Of a DNA stretch of 64,000 bases, positions 52,611-62,411 are shown piece by piece. Each line of letters opens with the position of its first letter. The first letter of the stretch is position 1. The DNA comes from Pseudoalteromonas caenipelagi (GTDB taxonomy: Bacteria; Pseudomonadota; Gammaproteobacteria; Enterobacterales; Alteromonadaceae). A program made the position numbers and the translations under genes. The notes under the pieces are model-generated. The model searched no databases, had not been told where the DNA came from, and saw only the letters and a program-made list of their open reading frames with translations. The stretch spans positions 744,001-808,000 of the forward strand of contig NZ_JABBPG010000002.1 of the NCBI RefSeq assembly GCF_013140855.1. The letters run 5' to 3'.

Positions 52611-54494
52611 ATGCAGATCCGTACTAAATTCTCTGTGGCCTCAGCCATTGTTATTTTACTCATTATTTCTGTGACCACTCTATCTACTTATTGGTTTGTG
52701 AGTGACTCTGTGCGAACTAAAACACAGGCATATGTAAGTGACAGCTCACAACTATTGGCCATTAGTATTGATAATTGGCTCACTATTAAAGCCAACCAAA
52801 TAAATGTGATTAAAAGTCAATTAGAGCATGATTTTAGCGTTGAACAGTTCAATAAAAAATTAAACACGCCATTTTTGAAGCGAGAGTTTTTACTTGTTTT
52901 TGGAACTTTGGAAAATGAAACACAATTGCGCTCAAACGACCCAAATAGGCAGAACCCACCGAATGTCGATTTTCGCCAAAGAGGCTGGTATCAACTCGGT
53001 AAAAATCAGCAAAAAACGGCATTTACCAGCCCTTATATCGATGCTTCTACGGGGGAATTGTTGCTCTCTGTTGTGTCTCCTATTAGTGCAAATGCAAAGT
53101 TACAAGGAGTCATTGGTGGTGATCTTAGTTTGAGTGTAATAGCCAAAAGCGTTAATGCGGTTAACTTTGATAATACAGGGTATGCATTTTTAGTTTCTGG
53201 CGATGGCAAAATTATTAGTCATCAAAACTCTAAGTTTAATGGTAAAAGTATCGATAGCATCGATTCAGCATTGTCTATCACCCAAATCGGTGAGTTACAA
53301 GAAGTGAAAACTAATGAGGGAGTTAAGTTATTTTACCTGCACGAGCTAGCAAATCAGTATGGAACCGATTGGTACTTGGCGGTTTTGATAGATAAATCTT
53401 TAGCCTATGAGACCTTGTTTGATATTACTTTAAACTCGCTCATTATTGCTGTGATAGCCATTGTGCTTGGAGTGGTGAGTGTCAGAGCTTTGGCTCTTCA
53501 TTTACTAAGACCACTCAAAGAGTTAGAGCTAGCAATTACAGAAATAGCCAGTGGTGGAGGAGATTTAACGAGACGGCTCGAAATAGTGAATGAAGACGAG
53601 TGTGGTGTTGTTGCGCAGCAATTTAATCTATTTTTGGCTTCGCTTCGCCAGTTAGTGGCCAGTGTTAAAGGGCGTGCTGATAAAGTTGTGAGCAGTAGTG
53701 ACTCTGCGAAAGTATTATCTAGTGACTCAATGAAGAAGCTTGATGAACAAGTTATGCTAATCGACAGTTTGGCGACGGCCATGCATCAAATGAGTACTAC
53801 GTCTACCGAAATTGCTGGTAACGCACAGCAAGCCGCCAGCTCAATCACCCAAGTTAACGACAAGACAATTGAAGGCCAGAGTGTGTTTTTAAAGGCTAAA
53901 GAGCAGATAACTGCGTTAGCACAGGATATAGAGCACTCTTATGTTTTAAGCACGCAGCTAGCCGAATATAGTCAAAATATTGAGAACATACTCTCGGTTA
54001 TTAATGGCATCGCTGAGCAAACCAATTTATTAGCACTTAACGCAGCGATTGAGGCTGCACGGGCTGGAGAGCAAGGAAGAGGGTTTGCTGTGGTGGCTGA
54101 TGAAGTACGTTCTTTAGCTTCAAAAACACAAGAGTCCACCACAGAAATAAAATCTATGATTGACCAAATTCAAGCTTCCTCAAGCCAAGTACAGCATTCA
54201 ATGGGAAGTAGCAAAGACAAGACCCAGTTGTGTGTTGAGCAAACAGAACAGGCAACACATATGCTCAATGAAATAACTGAGTCGGTAAAAGAGTTAATGG
54301 ATCGCAATATTCAAATCGCGACCGCGATTGAGCAGCAAAGCGTTGTAATTGAAGAAATTAACAAAAATACTAACCATATCAATGATATTAGTGTTGAAGT
54401 GGGGAGTTTTGCAGATAAACAATATTGTGCCAGTGATGCGCTTGCAGAGCATGCGCATGAGCAAGAAGCGCTGTTATCGAAGTTCACTTTATAA
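52611..54494 (+). CDS. Methyl-accepting chemotaxis protein with dCache-type sensor
   Basis: A 627-residue chemoreceptor. TM1 (about 11-32), a periplasmic dCache-like double PAS domain (about 35-270; the QRGWYQLG and [13 protein letters not shown] motifs that bind amino acids or other ligands), TM2 (about 280-305), a HAMP domain, and the conserved signalling tip [20 protein letters not shown] in its long coiled coil. It carries no C-terminal CheR pentapeptide. The start is set at ATG 52611, not the long frame from 52539. The ligand is unknown. Confidence 0.92.
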   Translation: MQIRTKFSVASAIVILLIISVTTLSTYWFVSDSVRTKTQAYVSDSSQLLAISIDNWLTIKANQINVIKSQLEHDFSVEQFNKKLNTPFLKREFLLVFGTLENETQLRSNDPNRQNPPNVDFRQRGWYQLGKNQQKTAFTSPYIDASTGELLLSVVSPISANAKLQGVIGGDLSLSVIAKSVNAVNFDNTGYAFLVSGDGKIISHQNSKFNGKSIDSIDSALSITQIGELQEVKTNEGVKLFYLHELANQYGTDWYLAVLIDKSLAYETLFDITLNSLIIAVIAIVLGVVSVRALALHLLRPLKELELAITEIASGGGDLTRRLEIVNEDECGVVAQQFNLFLASLRQLVASVKGRADKVVSSSDSAKVLSSDSMKKLDEQVMLIDSLATAMHQMSTTSTEIAGNAQQAASSITQVNDKTIEGQSVFLKAKEQITALAQDIEHSYVLSTQLAEYSQNIENILSVINGIAEQTNLLALNAAIEAARAGEQGRGFAVVADEVRSLASKTQESTTEIKSMIDQIQASSSQVQHSMGSSKDKTQLCVEQTEQATHMLNEITESVKELMDRNIQIATAIEQQSVVIEEINKNTNHINDISVEVGSFADKQYCASDALAEHAHEQEALLSKFTL

Positions 54495-54620
54495 GTAAGA
54501 TTTATCGTTTCGTGTGCCAAAGCTTGGACTAGACTAATTGTGTAGCTCAAAATTAGGTCGGGCTCTTTTCTGCCAAGTACGCAAAGCGTTCAGAGTCAAG
54601 GTGTTAATAAGAGGCAAGAT

Positions 54621-55436
54621 GTGAAAACCAATGCTGCAGAAATGACGACTTTTAGTACTCTCAAATTCGCAACGTGGTTGTTATTTTTGAGTATTGCTTC
54701 ATTTGTTTATGCGGAACCTCAGTACCGTGTCACCATTCTTGTTGATGAGAGCTACCCACCATATAGTTATGTTAATAACGGTGAACCTGCCGGTATTTAT
54801 GTGGACCTAGTACAGCAAGCGATAAAGCTTATTGATGATAAATATATTGTTGAACTTCACCCTGTTCCTTGGAAAAGAGGTGTTGCAGCGCTTGAAAACG
54901 GCGACAGCTTTGCATTGATACCACCCTACAAGCATATTAAACGTAGACCTTTTATTTGGCCGTATTCCGTACCTTTACTTGAGGAAGTGGTGGTAGCTTT
55001 TTGTAATGCTGGCGTTTCATTAGCGGATATTGAATCAAAAGACACGACGGCAAACCCGATAAATGTGGGATTAAATGCAGGGTATATGATCCTTGATGAT
55101 GGATTAGAGCAAGCCACTAAACAAGGCAAAATTAGGTTGTGGGAAAACAAAGATACCTATTCAAATATTATTAAATTGGCTAAAAAGCGTATTGATTGCT
55201 ATGTCAATGATAGACTTTCGACCTTATTAGGTTTGAGAAGTGTAAAACGTTTACATCCTGAACTTGACCTAAGCCATATAGTCGAAGACCGAATTGTATT
55301 ACGCCGCACCGCGCATATAGGTTATGTAAAAGACTCGTTGAATAAGTTTCCTTACAAACATGATTTTATACAGAAAATGGATGAAGCACTGCAGACTGTT
55401 TTGGCGAGCCAAGCGATAGAACTTGGCAATGAATAA
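54621..55436 (+). CDS. Periplasmic solute-binding-like protein
   Basis: A 271-residue exported protein with a signal peptide (ending FVYA) and a bacterial extracellular solute-binding fold of family 3: YPPYSYVNNGEPAGIYVDLVQ, then KRGVAALENGDS. No ABC permease or ATPase gene is near, so it may be an orphan sensor or ligand carrier; such orphans are common in marine Alteromonadales and Vibrionales. The start is GTG with AAGAGGCAAGAT upstream, better placed than the ATG seven codons later. Confidence 0.75.
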   Translation: MKTNAAEMTTFSTLKFATWLLFLSIASFVYAEPQYRVTILVDESYPPYSYVNNGEPAGIYVDLVQQAIKLIDDKYIVELHPVPWKRGVAALENGDSFALIPPYKHIKRRPFIWPYSVPLLEEVVVAFCNAGVSLADIESKDTTANPINVGLNAGYMILDDGLEQATKQGKIRLWENKDTYSNIIKLAKKRIDCYVNDRLSTLLGLRSVKRLHPELDLSHIVEDRIVLRRTAHIGYVKDSLNKFPYKHDFIQKMDEALQTVLASQAIELGNE

Positions 55437-55525
55437 AAGCTCTGTAAAGGGGCTTTACGGCTGGCGCTCATACTTCTTAAACGAAGTACGCACATTAAGC
55501 TTGTCGACCAAGCAAAACATCAGCT

Positions 55526-56065
55526 TTATTTTATTAGGTTTAAGATTGTTCTAAATTGTGGATGTTGAGAATCAGCAAGTAATTCGTATAAACACATCTC
55601 TACGTTAGTTAGTTGCGCACCATTATGTTGCAGCTGACTTAACGCCAGTGCTTTATGCTCTATATGTTGTGATGAGATAGCGTCTTCTACGAGCATTACT
55701 TTAAATTTATTGGCAAGCAAGTCACGTGCTGTTTGATACACGCAAATATGCGCTTCAATACCGCACACAAGCCAATATTGCTTGTTCTCACTTTTTATAC
55801 GCTGAGCAACGGTATGATTTGCATAACCACTAAAGGTTGTTTTGGTGATCGCGTGCTCAGGATGTAACAGGCTGGCCAATTGCGGCACGGTTGCACCAAG
55901 TTTATTTGGCGCTTGCTCTAACCAGACAATAGGCAAGTCTAGCGCTTTACAGCCAAGAATGAGTGCTTCAGTGCCAGCGATGAGCTGTGTACTGTTGACA
56001 ACCTGTGTGGCTAGTTTTCCCTGTATATCAATTACCAATAAACCGCAATTTGATGCATTGAGCAT
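55526..56065 (-). CDS. Isochorismatase-family hydrolase
   Basis: A 179-residue cysteine hydrolase like YcaC. The catalytic triad is visible: Asp in VIDIQGKL, Lys in AITKTTFSG, and Cys in GIEAHICVYQT. The substrate may be a small amide such as nicotinamide, but it cannot be assigned. The start has AGGGAAAGTT upstream. It lies 60 nt downstream of a wHTH gene on the same strand, so co-transcription is possible. Confidence 0.85.
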   Translation of the reverse strand: MLNASNCGLLVIDIQGKLATQVVNSTQLIAGTEALILGCKALDLPIVWLEQAPNKLGATVPQLASLLHPEHAITKTTFSGYANHTVAQRIKSENKQYWLVCGIEAHICVYQTARDLLANKFKVMLVEDAISSQHIEHKALALSQLQHNGAQLTNVEMCLYELLADSQHPQFRTILNLIK

Positions 56066-56125
56066 AACTTTCCCTCAGTATATGAGTTGCTATGTATTAC
56101 ATAATGCGAGTTCAGTTTAAATTGA

Positions 56126-56611
56126 TCAAACTAAAAAATAGACACCAGCTAGTAATCCTAGAAGTGCTGCTGCAGCAACAGGCCATACGGCTTTAGATTT
56201 ACTCGTGACTTTGTTTGTAGCAGGTTCACTCAGCGAATCATTATGTGATGGCGCGTCTTGCAGCGAGGTTTTATCCTCAGAGGCTGCTTGATTGCTTTGA
56301 GCTATATTGTCTTGTGTGACAGGTGTAAGTGGTAATTGCCACTGATACCCTTTGCGAGAAAACGTTTTAATTGCATCATCACCAAACAAAGCTCGTAAGT
56401 GCCCGATGCTTTGAAAAACTACTTGATTAGTGACCGTTCTACCTGGCCAAACGGCTTCTAAAATTTCATCTTTACTATGAATTCGCTCTGATTCCATAAG
56501 AAGCAGGGCAAGCAATTTGGCTGGCTTTTCGTTGAGTGAAAAAACTTTACCATTATTGGTAAGTACTAGATTCACGCAGTCGAATTCAAAATGGCTAAAA
56601 CTGAATTTCAT
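56126..56611 (-). CDS. Small membrane-anchored winged-helix regulator (ToxR/CadC-like)
   Basis: A 161-residue protein with an OmpR-type winged helix (about 5-93, ending FSRKGYQWQL), a low-complexity polar linker, and a single C-terminal membrane helix (about 141-160, VAAAALLGLLAGVYFLV). Unlike CadC or ToxR it has virtually no periplasmic domain, so it may need another protein to sense a signal. Its target is unknown; the downstream isochorismatase-family gene is a candidate. Confidence 0.75.
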   Translation of the reverse strand: MKFSFSHFEFDCVNLVLTNNGKVFSLNEKPAKLLALLLMESERIHSKDEILEAVWPGRTVTNQVVFQSIGHLRALFGDDAIKTFSRKGYQWQLPLTPVTQDNIAQSNQAASEDKTSLQDAPSHNDSLSEPATNKVTSKSKAVWPVAAAALLGLLAGVYFLV

Positions 56612-56782
56612 TTTTATTATTTAATCCAATGATGGATGTACCTTTTTTATATTGTTATATCAGCATATCACTTATTTTGCAAAACAGCGGCGAATATAGA
56701 TTAAATTCAACACTGACAGTATGAGTTATGCTGATTAAATCTAACTAAATGCTATTTAATCTTCAATCTCTATTAAAATAAC

Positions 56783-57058
56783 TTAATTGTCGATATGCCC
56801 CAAAGAGCGCTTGGGATCAAGTTTATCTCTGACTCTGCGTTTTAATATTTTTGCTTCAGGAAAACCGCCATCCACTTTTCTGCACCAGATGAGTTCGTCA
56901 TTATAGTAGATTTGAAACACGCCTTTTGTAGAGGGTACAAGGGCGACTTGCTGAAGCTCGTCGGAAAAAGTGCTTAGTAGCTCTTGAGCAAGCCAGCCAC
57001 TTCGTAGTAGCCACTGACATAACACACAATAATGTATAGAAATAATAGGCTTGTTCAT
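56783..57058 (-). CDS. SelT/SelW/SelH (Rdx) family protein
   Basis: A 91-residue Rdx-family protein with thioredoxin-like fold. The redox motif is CVLC (YCVLCQWLLRSGWLAQELL), and GGFPEAKILKRRVRD and LGHIDN are conserved. The position that is selenocysteine in some members is cysteine here. Length and motifs are complete. It is a single gene. Confidence 0.9.
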   Translation of the reverse strand: MNKPIISIHYCVLCQWLLRSGWLAQELLSTFSDELQQVALVPSTKGVFQIYYNDELIWCRKVDGGFPEAKILKRRVRDKLDPKRSLGHIDN

Positions 57059-57196
57059 GTGTAAAGCTCGCTCTAATCAGGTGTAAGAATATGTCTAATT
57101 ATTCTACACAATTTTACAAAAATCCCCTACACGTACCATGTTTATAGCATGCTTAAACTGCTAAATTGAACATATTATGAATACAAGGAGATAGTT

Positions 57197-57739
57197 ATGC
57201 TTAGAGTGTTACTCATGACTGCCCTAGGTGTTGCATTAACCGCTTGCAAGTCCACCAGTAAAAAAAGTGTGAATGCGGTCGCCGTGAATGCGGTCGCTGC
57301 GAATGCGGTCGCAGGAGCACCTACTCAATTAGTTATAAACATACATAATGTATCTAGTGAGCAAGGACAACTACTGGTTATGATCCATGACAACAGTGCT
57401 GATTATCACGCGGACTTAAACATTAGTGATCCTCGCGCCCATTATTTTGCAAAAAAAATTGTATCCCCTCAAAAACCAAACACACCTGTGGTATTTGACA
57501 ACTTGCCTGCAGGGAGATATGCCATTAATGTCATTCATGATAAAGATAGCGACGGGGAGTTAGATAGAATGATCTTCCCATTTTTAGGTATGCCTAGCGA
57601 GCCTTACGCGCTATCAAATAATATTTATGATCATTTCAGTAAAGGAGATTTTGATGATGCGCTGGTTGAAATTTACTCACCTAGCCACCAGATAGATTTA
57701 AACCTCAGTACTCACTTATCTAAAATAACGGGCCTGTAG
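57197..57739 (+). CDS. DUF2141 lipoprotein
   Basis: A 180-residue lipoprotein with a lipobox (GVALTAC, Cys18) and a DUF2141 domain (about 45-178; VINIHNVSSEQGQLLVMIHD, RYAINVIHDKDSDGELD). Between them a VNAVA-VNAVA-ANAVA repeat is coded by three nearly identical 15-bp units (57269-57313), probably variable by slippage without a frameshift. Function is unknown. The ribosome site AAGGAGATAGTT is strong. Confidence 0.8.
   Translation: MLRVLLMTALGVALTACKSTSKKSVNAVAVNAVAANAVAGAPTQLVINIHNVSSEQGQLLVMIHDNSADYHADLNISDPRAHYFAKKIVSPQKPNTPVVFDNLPAGRYAINVIHDKDSDGELDRMIFPFLGMPSEPYALSNNIYDHFSKGDFDDALVEIYSPSHQIDLNLSTHLSKITGL
57269..57313 (+). repeat. In-frame 15-bp triple repeat
   Basis: Three copies of GTGAATGCGGTCGCC with one to three changes in tandem, inside the DUF2141 lipoprotein gene. 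Being a multiple of three, gain or loss of a unit keeps the frame. Confidence 0.9.
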
Positions 57740-57910
57740 GTAGTTTGTAAAAAAGTTGGCTTGGAAAGGGATATTTTATAGCGTAGTTAATTAGTGCTTG
57801 TAAATTCTTCGCATATAAAGGTATAATCCTAGGCTTAGTCTTGCTCTATGTTGTAAGAGCAACTAGTAATGTCCTTTCTTACCCTGATCCAGTAAGCCAG
57901 CATTAAAAAA

Positions 57911-58060
57911 TTGAAAGCTGAATTATTGTACGGCGACCGAATTACCAACGCTCTGTTGGAACTTGTCTTAAAAAAAGACCGTAATCTTTGGGAATATCGT
58001 CAAAACTGTAGTGAAGCTTATATGTTAATTAGCCAGAGAACACTGGCGTTAAATTTGTGA
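57911..58060 (+). CDS. Possible 49-residue hypothetical protein
   Basis: A short frame from TTG: a charged, helical sequence (KKDRNLWEYRQNCSEAYM). There is no clear ribosome site. It ends 7 nt before the next small frame, which gives weak support to a two-gene unit. The 170 nt before it hold a 6-bp hairpin near 57840 and no other gene. Confidence 0.3.
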   Translation: MKAELLYGDRITNALLELVLKKDRNLWEYRQNCSEAYMLISQRTLALNL

Positions 58061-58067
58061 GTTTTCT

Positions 58068-58241
58068 ATGTCATATGAATACAATGGATCTATGATCCAA
58101 ATTATACAGCCTGTGCTGTCTATCTCAGTCAATAAAAGCAATGTTATTTTTGCAGATAAAACTGGGTTGAAAAACAAACGTTTTTCAACTGCCAGTGAAG
58201 CAAGAAGCTTTATTAGATGGCTGACGCAATCAAAAGCATAA
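58068..58241 (+). CDS. Possible 57-residue hypothetical protein
   Basis: A short frame from ATG (MSYEYNGSMIQIIQPVLSIS) ending RWLTQSKA. It has a balanced beta-then-helix pattern and a GAG upstream as a weak ribosome site. No family was recognised. A 7-bp stem (58254-58260 with 58280-58286) follows. Confidence 0.4.
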   Translation: MSYEYNGSMIQIIQPVLSISVNKSNVIFADKTGLKNKRFSTASEARSFIRWLTQSKA

Positions 58242-58331
58242 TATGCTAATCATCCAGCTCCGCCATTGCTAAAATGACAGAGCTGGAACGTTTTCTAACT
58301 ATTATTTTTCTTGCCCCGTGAATAGCCCCGT

Positions 58332-58967
58332 TTATACATTGTCTTTGGTTTTCATCAACCAAGCATCAATCTCTTTTTCCATAAAATCTCTGATCAAAGG
58401 CTGAGCTTCGCTGTTTGGATGCAAGTTATCTTTTTGCATGAGTTCGGGCTTTACTGCTATGGGTATCATAAAGTAAGGCATTAAGTAAGCGCCAGTTTCA
58501 TCACTCACCTTCTTATAACTTTGCGTAAACATAGTCGTATATCGTGGCCCTAAGTTAGGTGGTATATGAATTTCCATCAGCGCAACATGAGCGCCCGCTT
58601 GTTGACTTTTGGTCACAAGTTCAAGAAGATGTTTTCGCAGAAGCTTTACAGGAAAACCTCGAATACCATCATTTCCACCCAATTCTATTAATACATGACT
58701 GGGTTTGTGGGCTGTAAGCCAAGCATCAATTTTCAATAACGCGTTATCTGTTGTTTGTCCGCTGACAGCTGTGTTGATTAAATCGATCGATTTTTGCTGT
58801 GAATCGTATGTATTTTGTAACAAATTAACCCAAGCTTGTGCTTGTTCAATGCCGTAGCCTGCGCTTAAGCTATCTCCAATAATCATTATTTTGTCTTTGG
58901 CGAAGCTGCTAATTGGCATAAGCACAAGCATAAAAAACACTAAAAACTTTAGGGAAAAACGCGTCAT
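58332..58967 (-). CDS. tesA: Arylesterase / acyl-CoA thioesterase I (TesA)
   Basis: A 211-residue periplasmic SGNH/GDSL hydrolase. It has a signal peptide (ending SSFA), the catalytic serine in IIGDSLSAGYG, the oxyanion-hole GGND, and the C-terminal DNLHPN with catalytic Asp and His. In Escherichia coli this enzyme is lysophospholipase L1/thioesterase I and is divergent from ybbA, as here. Its start codon at 58967 and that of ybbA (58966) share bases in the palindrome CATG. Confidence 0.92.
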   Translation of the reverse strand: MTRFSLKFLVFFMLVLMPISSFAKDKIMIIGDSLSAGYGIEQAQAWVNLLQNTYDSQQKSIDLINTAVSGQTTDNALLKIDAWLTAHKPSHVLIELGGNDGIRGFPVKLLRKHLLELVTKSQQAGAHVALMEIHIPPNLGPRYTTMFTQSYKKVSDETGAYLMPYFMIPIAVKPELMQKDNLHPNSEAQPLIRDFMEKEIDAWLMKTKDNV

Positions 58968-59679
58968 GTCAGTACTTTCTCAGTTAAATATCATTAATGT
59001 CACAGGGCTTACAAAGTCAGTAAATACCCTTGAGGGCGAGCTCACTATCCTCAGTGATATCAATTTTTCTGTCAAGTCGGGAGAGTCGGTTGCGATTGTT
59101 GGGGCGTCTGGTTCTGGTAAATCTACATTGCTTAGCTTACTTGCTGGGTTAGATGTAGCAAGTCAAGGCGATGTCAGCATAGATGGCGAGCTATTAAGTC
59201 AATTAAATGAAGAAGCGCGAGCTCAACTACGGGCAAAAAAAGTTGGCTTTGTATTTCAGTCTTTTATGCTGGTACAAAGCTTAACGGCGCTGGAAAATGT
59301 TATGTTGCCCGCAGAGCTGGCGGGCGACAGTAATGCAAAACAGCAAGCATTAGCACTATTAGACAAAGTGGGCTTATCACATCGATTAGATCATTACCCC
59401 TCACAACTATCTGGCGGTGAACAGCAACGAGTGGCAATTGCCCGAGCATTTATTGGCTCTCCTAAGCTACTGTTTGCGGATGAGCCATCGGCAAACTTGG
59501 ACAGTAAAAATGGCCACCTCGTAGAGCGATTGCTATTTGATTTGAACAAACAAAATGGCACAACTTTGATACTTGTCACCCATGATGAACAGCTCGCCAA
59601 GCAATGTGATCGAATTATTCATATCGAGGCCGGAAAATTAGAAACGATTCGTGATGGAGCTGCGGCTTATGTGGGTTAA
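58966..59679 (+). CDS. ybbA: ABC transporter ATPase YbbA
   Basis: A 237-residue ATPase with Walker [11 protein letters not shown]-loop FVFQSF, signature LSGGEQQR and Walker B LLFADEPSANLD. Its place, head to head with tesA and followed by ybbP, is the conserved arrangement of YbbA. The start at 58966 follows AGGGAAAAACGCGTC; longer frames from 58891 lie inside tesA. The last 11 nt overlap ybbP. The transporter's role is not established. Confidence 0.9.
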   Translation: MSVLSQLNIINVTGLTKSVNTLEGELTILSDINFSVKSGESVAIVGASGSGKSTLLSLLAGLDVASQGDVSIDGELLSQLNEEARAQLRAKKVGFVFQSFMLVQSLTALENVMLPAELAGDSNAKQQALALLDKVGLSHRLDHYPSQLSGGEQQRVAIARAFIGSPKLLFADEPSANLDSKNGHLVERLLFDLNKQNGTTLILVTHDEQLAKQCDRIIHIEAGKLETIRDGAAAYVG

Positions 59680-62179
59680 GTTAGCATTTAAATTATTTAG
59701 TAGGGAATTTCGCAGAGGTGAACTTTCAATCATCTTTGCGGCTATTGCCTTGGCTGTACTCACGGTATTCAGTTTGTCTTCGGTCACGCAGAGAATAGGT
59801 TTAAACATTGAACAAAAAACCAGTGATTTCATAGCGGCTGACCGACGTTTATCGAGTAATCATGCGATTGACTCGAGCATCCTTACAGCAGGTAAAGAGT
59901 TTGGATTGAAAACGGCAAAAATGCTGTACTTTGATTCTATGCTATTTGCCAACGAAGAATTGGTTTTAGGGTCGGTCAAAGCGGTGTCATCTGAGTACCC
60001 TTTACGAGGGAAAGTTACACTAAAAGACAGCTTAAACAGCACGCCTTATGAAATTCGAGGGGCACCTGATAAAGGAGAAGTTTGGTTAAGTGAGGGCTTA
60101 TTTTATAGTCTCGCTTTGCAAGTGGGCGATAAAGTCGAGCTAGGGGCTGGAATTTTTACTGTGAGCAAGGTACTGGTAAACGAGCCTGATGCACCATTTT
60201 TTTCTCTTGCGGGCAATCGGCGAGTGTTACTTAATTATGATGATATTGAAGCAACTCAGGCTGTACAGCCAGGAAGTCGAGTGTTTCACCGTTTACTGTT
60301 CGCAGGTGAAGAGCAACAGTTAAGCGATTTTTATACATGGTTGAAGCCCAACCTGAAAGCCAACCAATCTTGGCAAGGTATTAAAGACAGGCAATCTCCT
60401 TTGGGTGATAACTTGGCGCGCGCAGAGCGCTTTTTGCTCTTGGCTGGGTTGTTTGGCATTATGCTGGCTGCAGTCGCAATGGCTGTGTCGGCAAAGCGTT
60501 ACTGTGAACGCCAATATGACCCTGTAGCGATGATGAAAACGCTCGGTGGTAGTCGTCGCGTCATTCGCAACATCTATCTACTGCACCTCAGTCTGGTAAC
60601 AGGATTTTCAATCCTAGTGGGGCTTTTAATTGGCTTTGTATTGCAACACTTTGGGGCTGAGTATTTAGCCAAATTTATGGAAGCACAGTTGCCGCCTGCA
60701 GGTCTAGAGCCTTGGCTATTGTCGATTTTTATCGGTGTTGTATGCGCACTGATGTTTTCGCTAAAGCCCTTATTAGATTTGTTTGATATTCCACCATTGC
60801 GTGTCCTACGCCGCAGCTTGGGCGATAAGCTTGCTTTGAGCCGTATTCATATTTGTCTATCTTTAATCACTATATTTTTATTGATGTGGATGTTTAGTGG
60901 GCAATTGCTAACAACGCTTATTTTGTTTGGTTCAACATTGCTGGTAATTGCTGTGCTGTTTGCGCTCTCCCGTTTGATTTTTAGCGCTGGCAGAAAGTTA
61001 GGTTTAAGCCCCGGGTCTAGTTGGTCATTAGCCATCGCAACTTTGCAAAAGCGTGCCAACGCAAATGCGATTCAACTCATTAGCTTTGCTTTAGCAATTA
61101 AGCTGATGCTGTTTTTGGTGGTATTAAAAAATGACATGATTTCTGATTGGCAAACTCAAGTGCCCGCAGATGCGCCAAACATGTTTTTGATTAATATTGG
61201 CCAAGATGAGGTGCAACCATTAGATGAGTTTTTTGAACAACATAATATTGTACATGAAGCATTCTTCCCTGTGTTTAACGCGCGTGTCGATGCTATCAAT
61301 GGGGAGACTTTAGCGCGTAGAGTATCACGTCAAGAAGGCGAAGAGCAGGGCGAAGGTGAGCGAGAAGGAGTGAATCGAGAACCTAATTTAACTTGGCTGA
61401 CAGAGCTTCCTGAGGGAAATGAGATCACCGAGGGCAAGTGGTTTGAGAGCAATTCTCAAAGTGAGCAAATCGAAGTGTCAGTATTCGACGGTTGGCAAGA
61501 ACGCTTAGATCTAAAGCTAGGTGACACAATTAGCTTTTTGGTAAATGAGCAACGTTTTGATGCGGTTGTTACAAGTTTTAGAAGCGTAGATTGGGGCACA
61601 TTAAAGCCAAACTTTGTGATGATTTTGAGTCCGAATATGGCAGGTAAGATCCCTGTGACTTATTTTAGCGCTGCCAAGTTGGATGACAGTCACACACAAG
61701 CGATAAGTCGTATGTTACAGCGCTATCCAACGATCAGTATGATTGATATAAAAAGTCGTTTAGAGCAAGCACAATCTATTATTGCACAAGTGTCGCTGGC
61801 GATAGGGTTTGTGCTAGCGATTGTGCTTATCAGTGGTGCGTTAGTGCTTGTGTCTCAAGTTCAAGCTAGTCTTGCTGAACGAATGCAAGAAGTGGTGATA
61901 TTACGCACCCTAGGTGCAAGAGGAAGACTCATTAAATTGGCAACCTTGTATGAGTTTTTATTGTTAGGTGCAATTGCTGGATTTGTAGCCGCGTTGGTCA
62001 GTGATGTAGCTTTGTTGGTGATCCAGCAGCAATTATTTGATGTTGAAGGAAAAATGCACCCTTATGTGTGGGCTTTAGGGCCGGCTACGGGAGCAGGGTT
62101 TGTGGCCGCGATTGGTTACTTTATGGTTTCGAATACGATGCGCCAGAACACACAAGGGCTGCTGCGCAAGCTTGCTTAA
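59669..62179 (+). CDS. ybbP: FtsX-like permease YbbP
   Basis: An 836-residue permease with an N-terminal membrane helix (about 19-40), an extracytoplasmic domain, and two FtsX modules (about 255-440 and 690-830, with ASLAERMQEVVILRTLGA in the second). A charged insertion (GEEQGEGEREG) lies in the second extracytoplasmic region. It pairs with ybbA. The start at 59669 has GGAG 9 nt upstream; ATG 59654 and GTG 59651 are alternatives. It is ended by a strong terminator. Confidence 0.9.
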   Translation: MWVKLAFKLFSREFRRGELSIIFAAIALAVLTVFSLSSVTQRIGLNIEQKTSDFIAADRRLSSNHAIDSSILTAGKEFGLKTAKMLYFDSMLFANEELVLGSVKAVSSEYPLRGKVTLKDSLNSTPYEIRGAPDKGEVWLSEGLFYSLALQVGDKVELGAGIFTVSKVLVNEPDAPFFSLAGNRRVLLNYDDIEATQAVQPGSRVFHRLLFAGEEQQLSDFYTWLKPNLKANQSWQGIKDRQSPLGDNLARAERFLLLAGLFGIMLAAVAMAVSAKRYCERQYDPVAMMKTLGGSRRVIRNIYLLHLSLVTGFSILVGLLIGFVLQHFGAEYLAKFMEAQLPPAGLEPWLLSIFIGVVCALMFSLKPLLDLFDIPPLRVLRRSLGDKLALSRIHICLSLITIFLLMWMFSGQLLTTLILFGSTLLVIAVLFALSRLIFSAGRKLGLSPGSSWSLAIATLQKRANANAIQLISFALAIKLMLFLVVLKNDMISDWQTQVPADAPNMFLINIGQDEVQPLDEFFEQHNIVHEAFFPVFNARVDAINGETLARRVSRQEGEEQGEGEREGVNREPNLTWLTELPEGNEITEGKWFESNSQSEQIEVSVFDGWQERLDLKLGDTISFLVNEQRFDAVVTSFRSVDWGTLKPNFVMILSPNMAGKIPVTYFSAAKLDDSHTQAISRMLQRYPTISMIDIKSRLEQAQSIIAQVSLAIGFVLAIVLISGALVLVSQVQASLAERMQEVVILRTLGARGRLIKLATLYEFLLLGAIAGFVAALVSDVALLVIQQQLFDVEGKMHPYVWALGPATGAGFVAAIGYFMVSNTMRQNTQGLLRKLA

Positions 62180-62202
62180 CTATCTCTATTTCTCTACATG
62201 TT

Positions 62203-62231
62203 AACAGCCCTCTTCACACGAGGGCTGTTTT
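62203..62231 (+). terminator. Rho-independent terminator
   Basis: A 10-bp stem (AACAGCCCTC with GAGGGCTGTT) with a 7-nt loop, 24 nt after ybbP, followed by TTATTTT. Confidence 0.88.
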
Positions 62232-62263
62232 ATTTTGGCACGCATGTTTTATTTTGGCACGCA
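62226..62263. repeat. 19-bp tandem duplication
   Basis: TGTTTTATTTTGGCACGCA occurs twice head to tail (62226-62244, 62245-62263), overlapping the 3' arm of the terminator. It duplicates the tail of the terminator. Confidence 0.9.
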
Positions 62264-62411
62264 TTAAAGTGCAGTTTTGTATCAAAATTCACAACCTTAA
62301 AAAACACTTTTATAATGAAAATTTCTTTTGACATTATTACGTTAAAAGAGAATTTGGCTCCTATACTCAAGTTGATATTTATTTTTATTAATTATCACTT
62401 GGGATGACACT

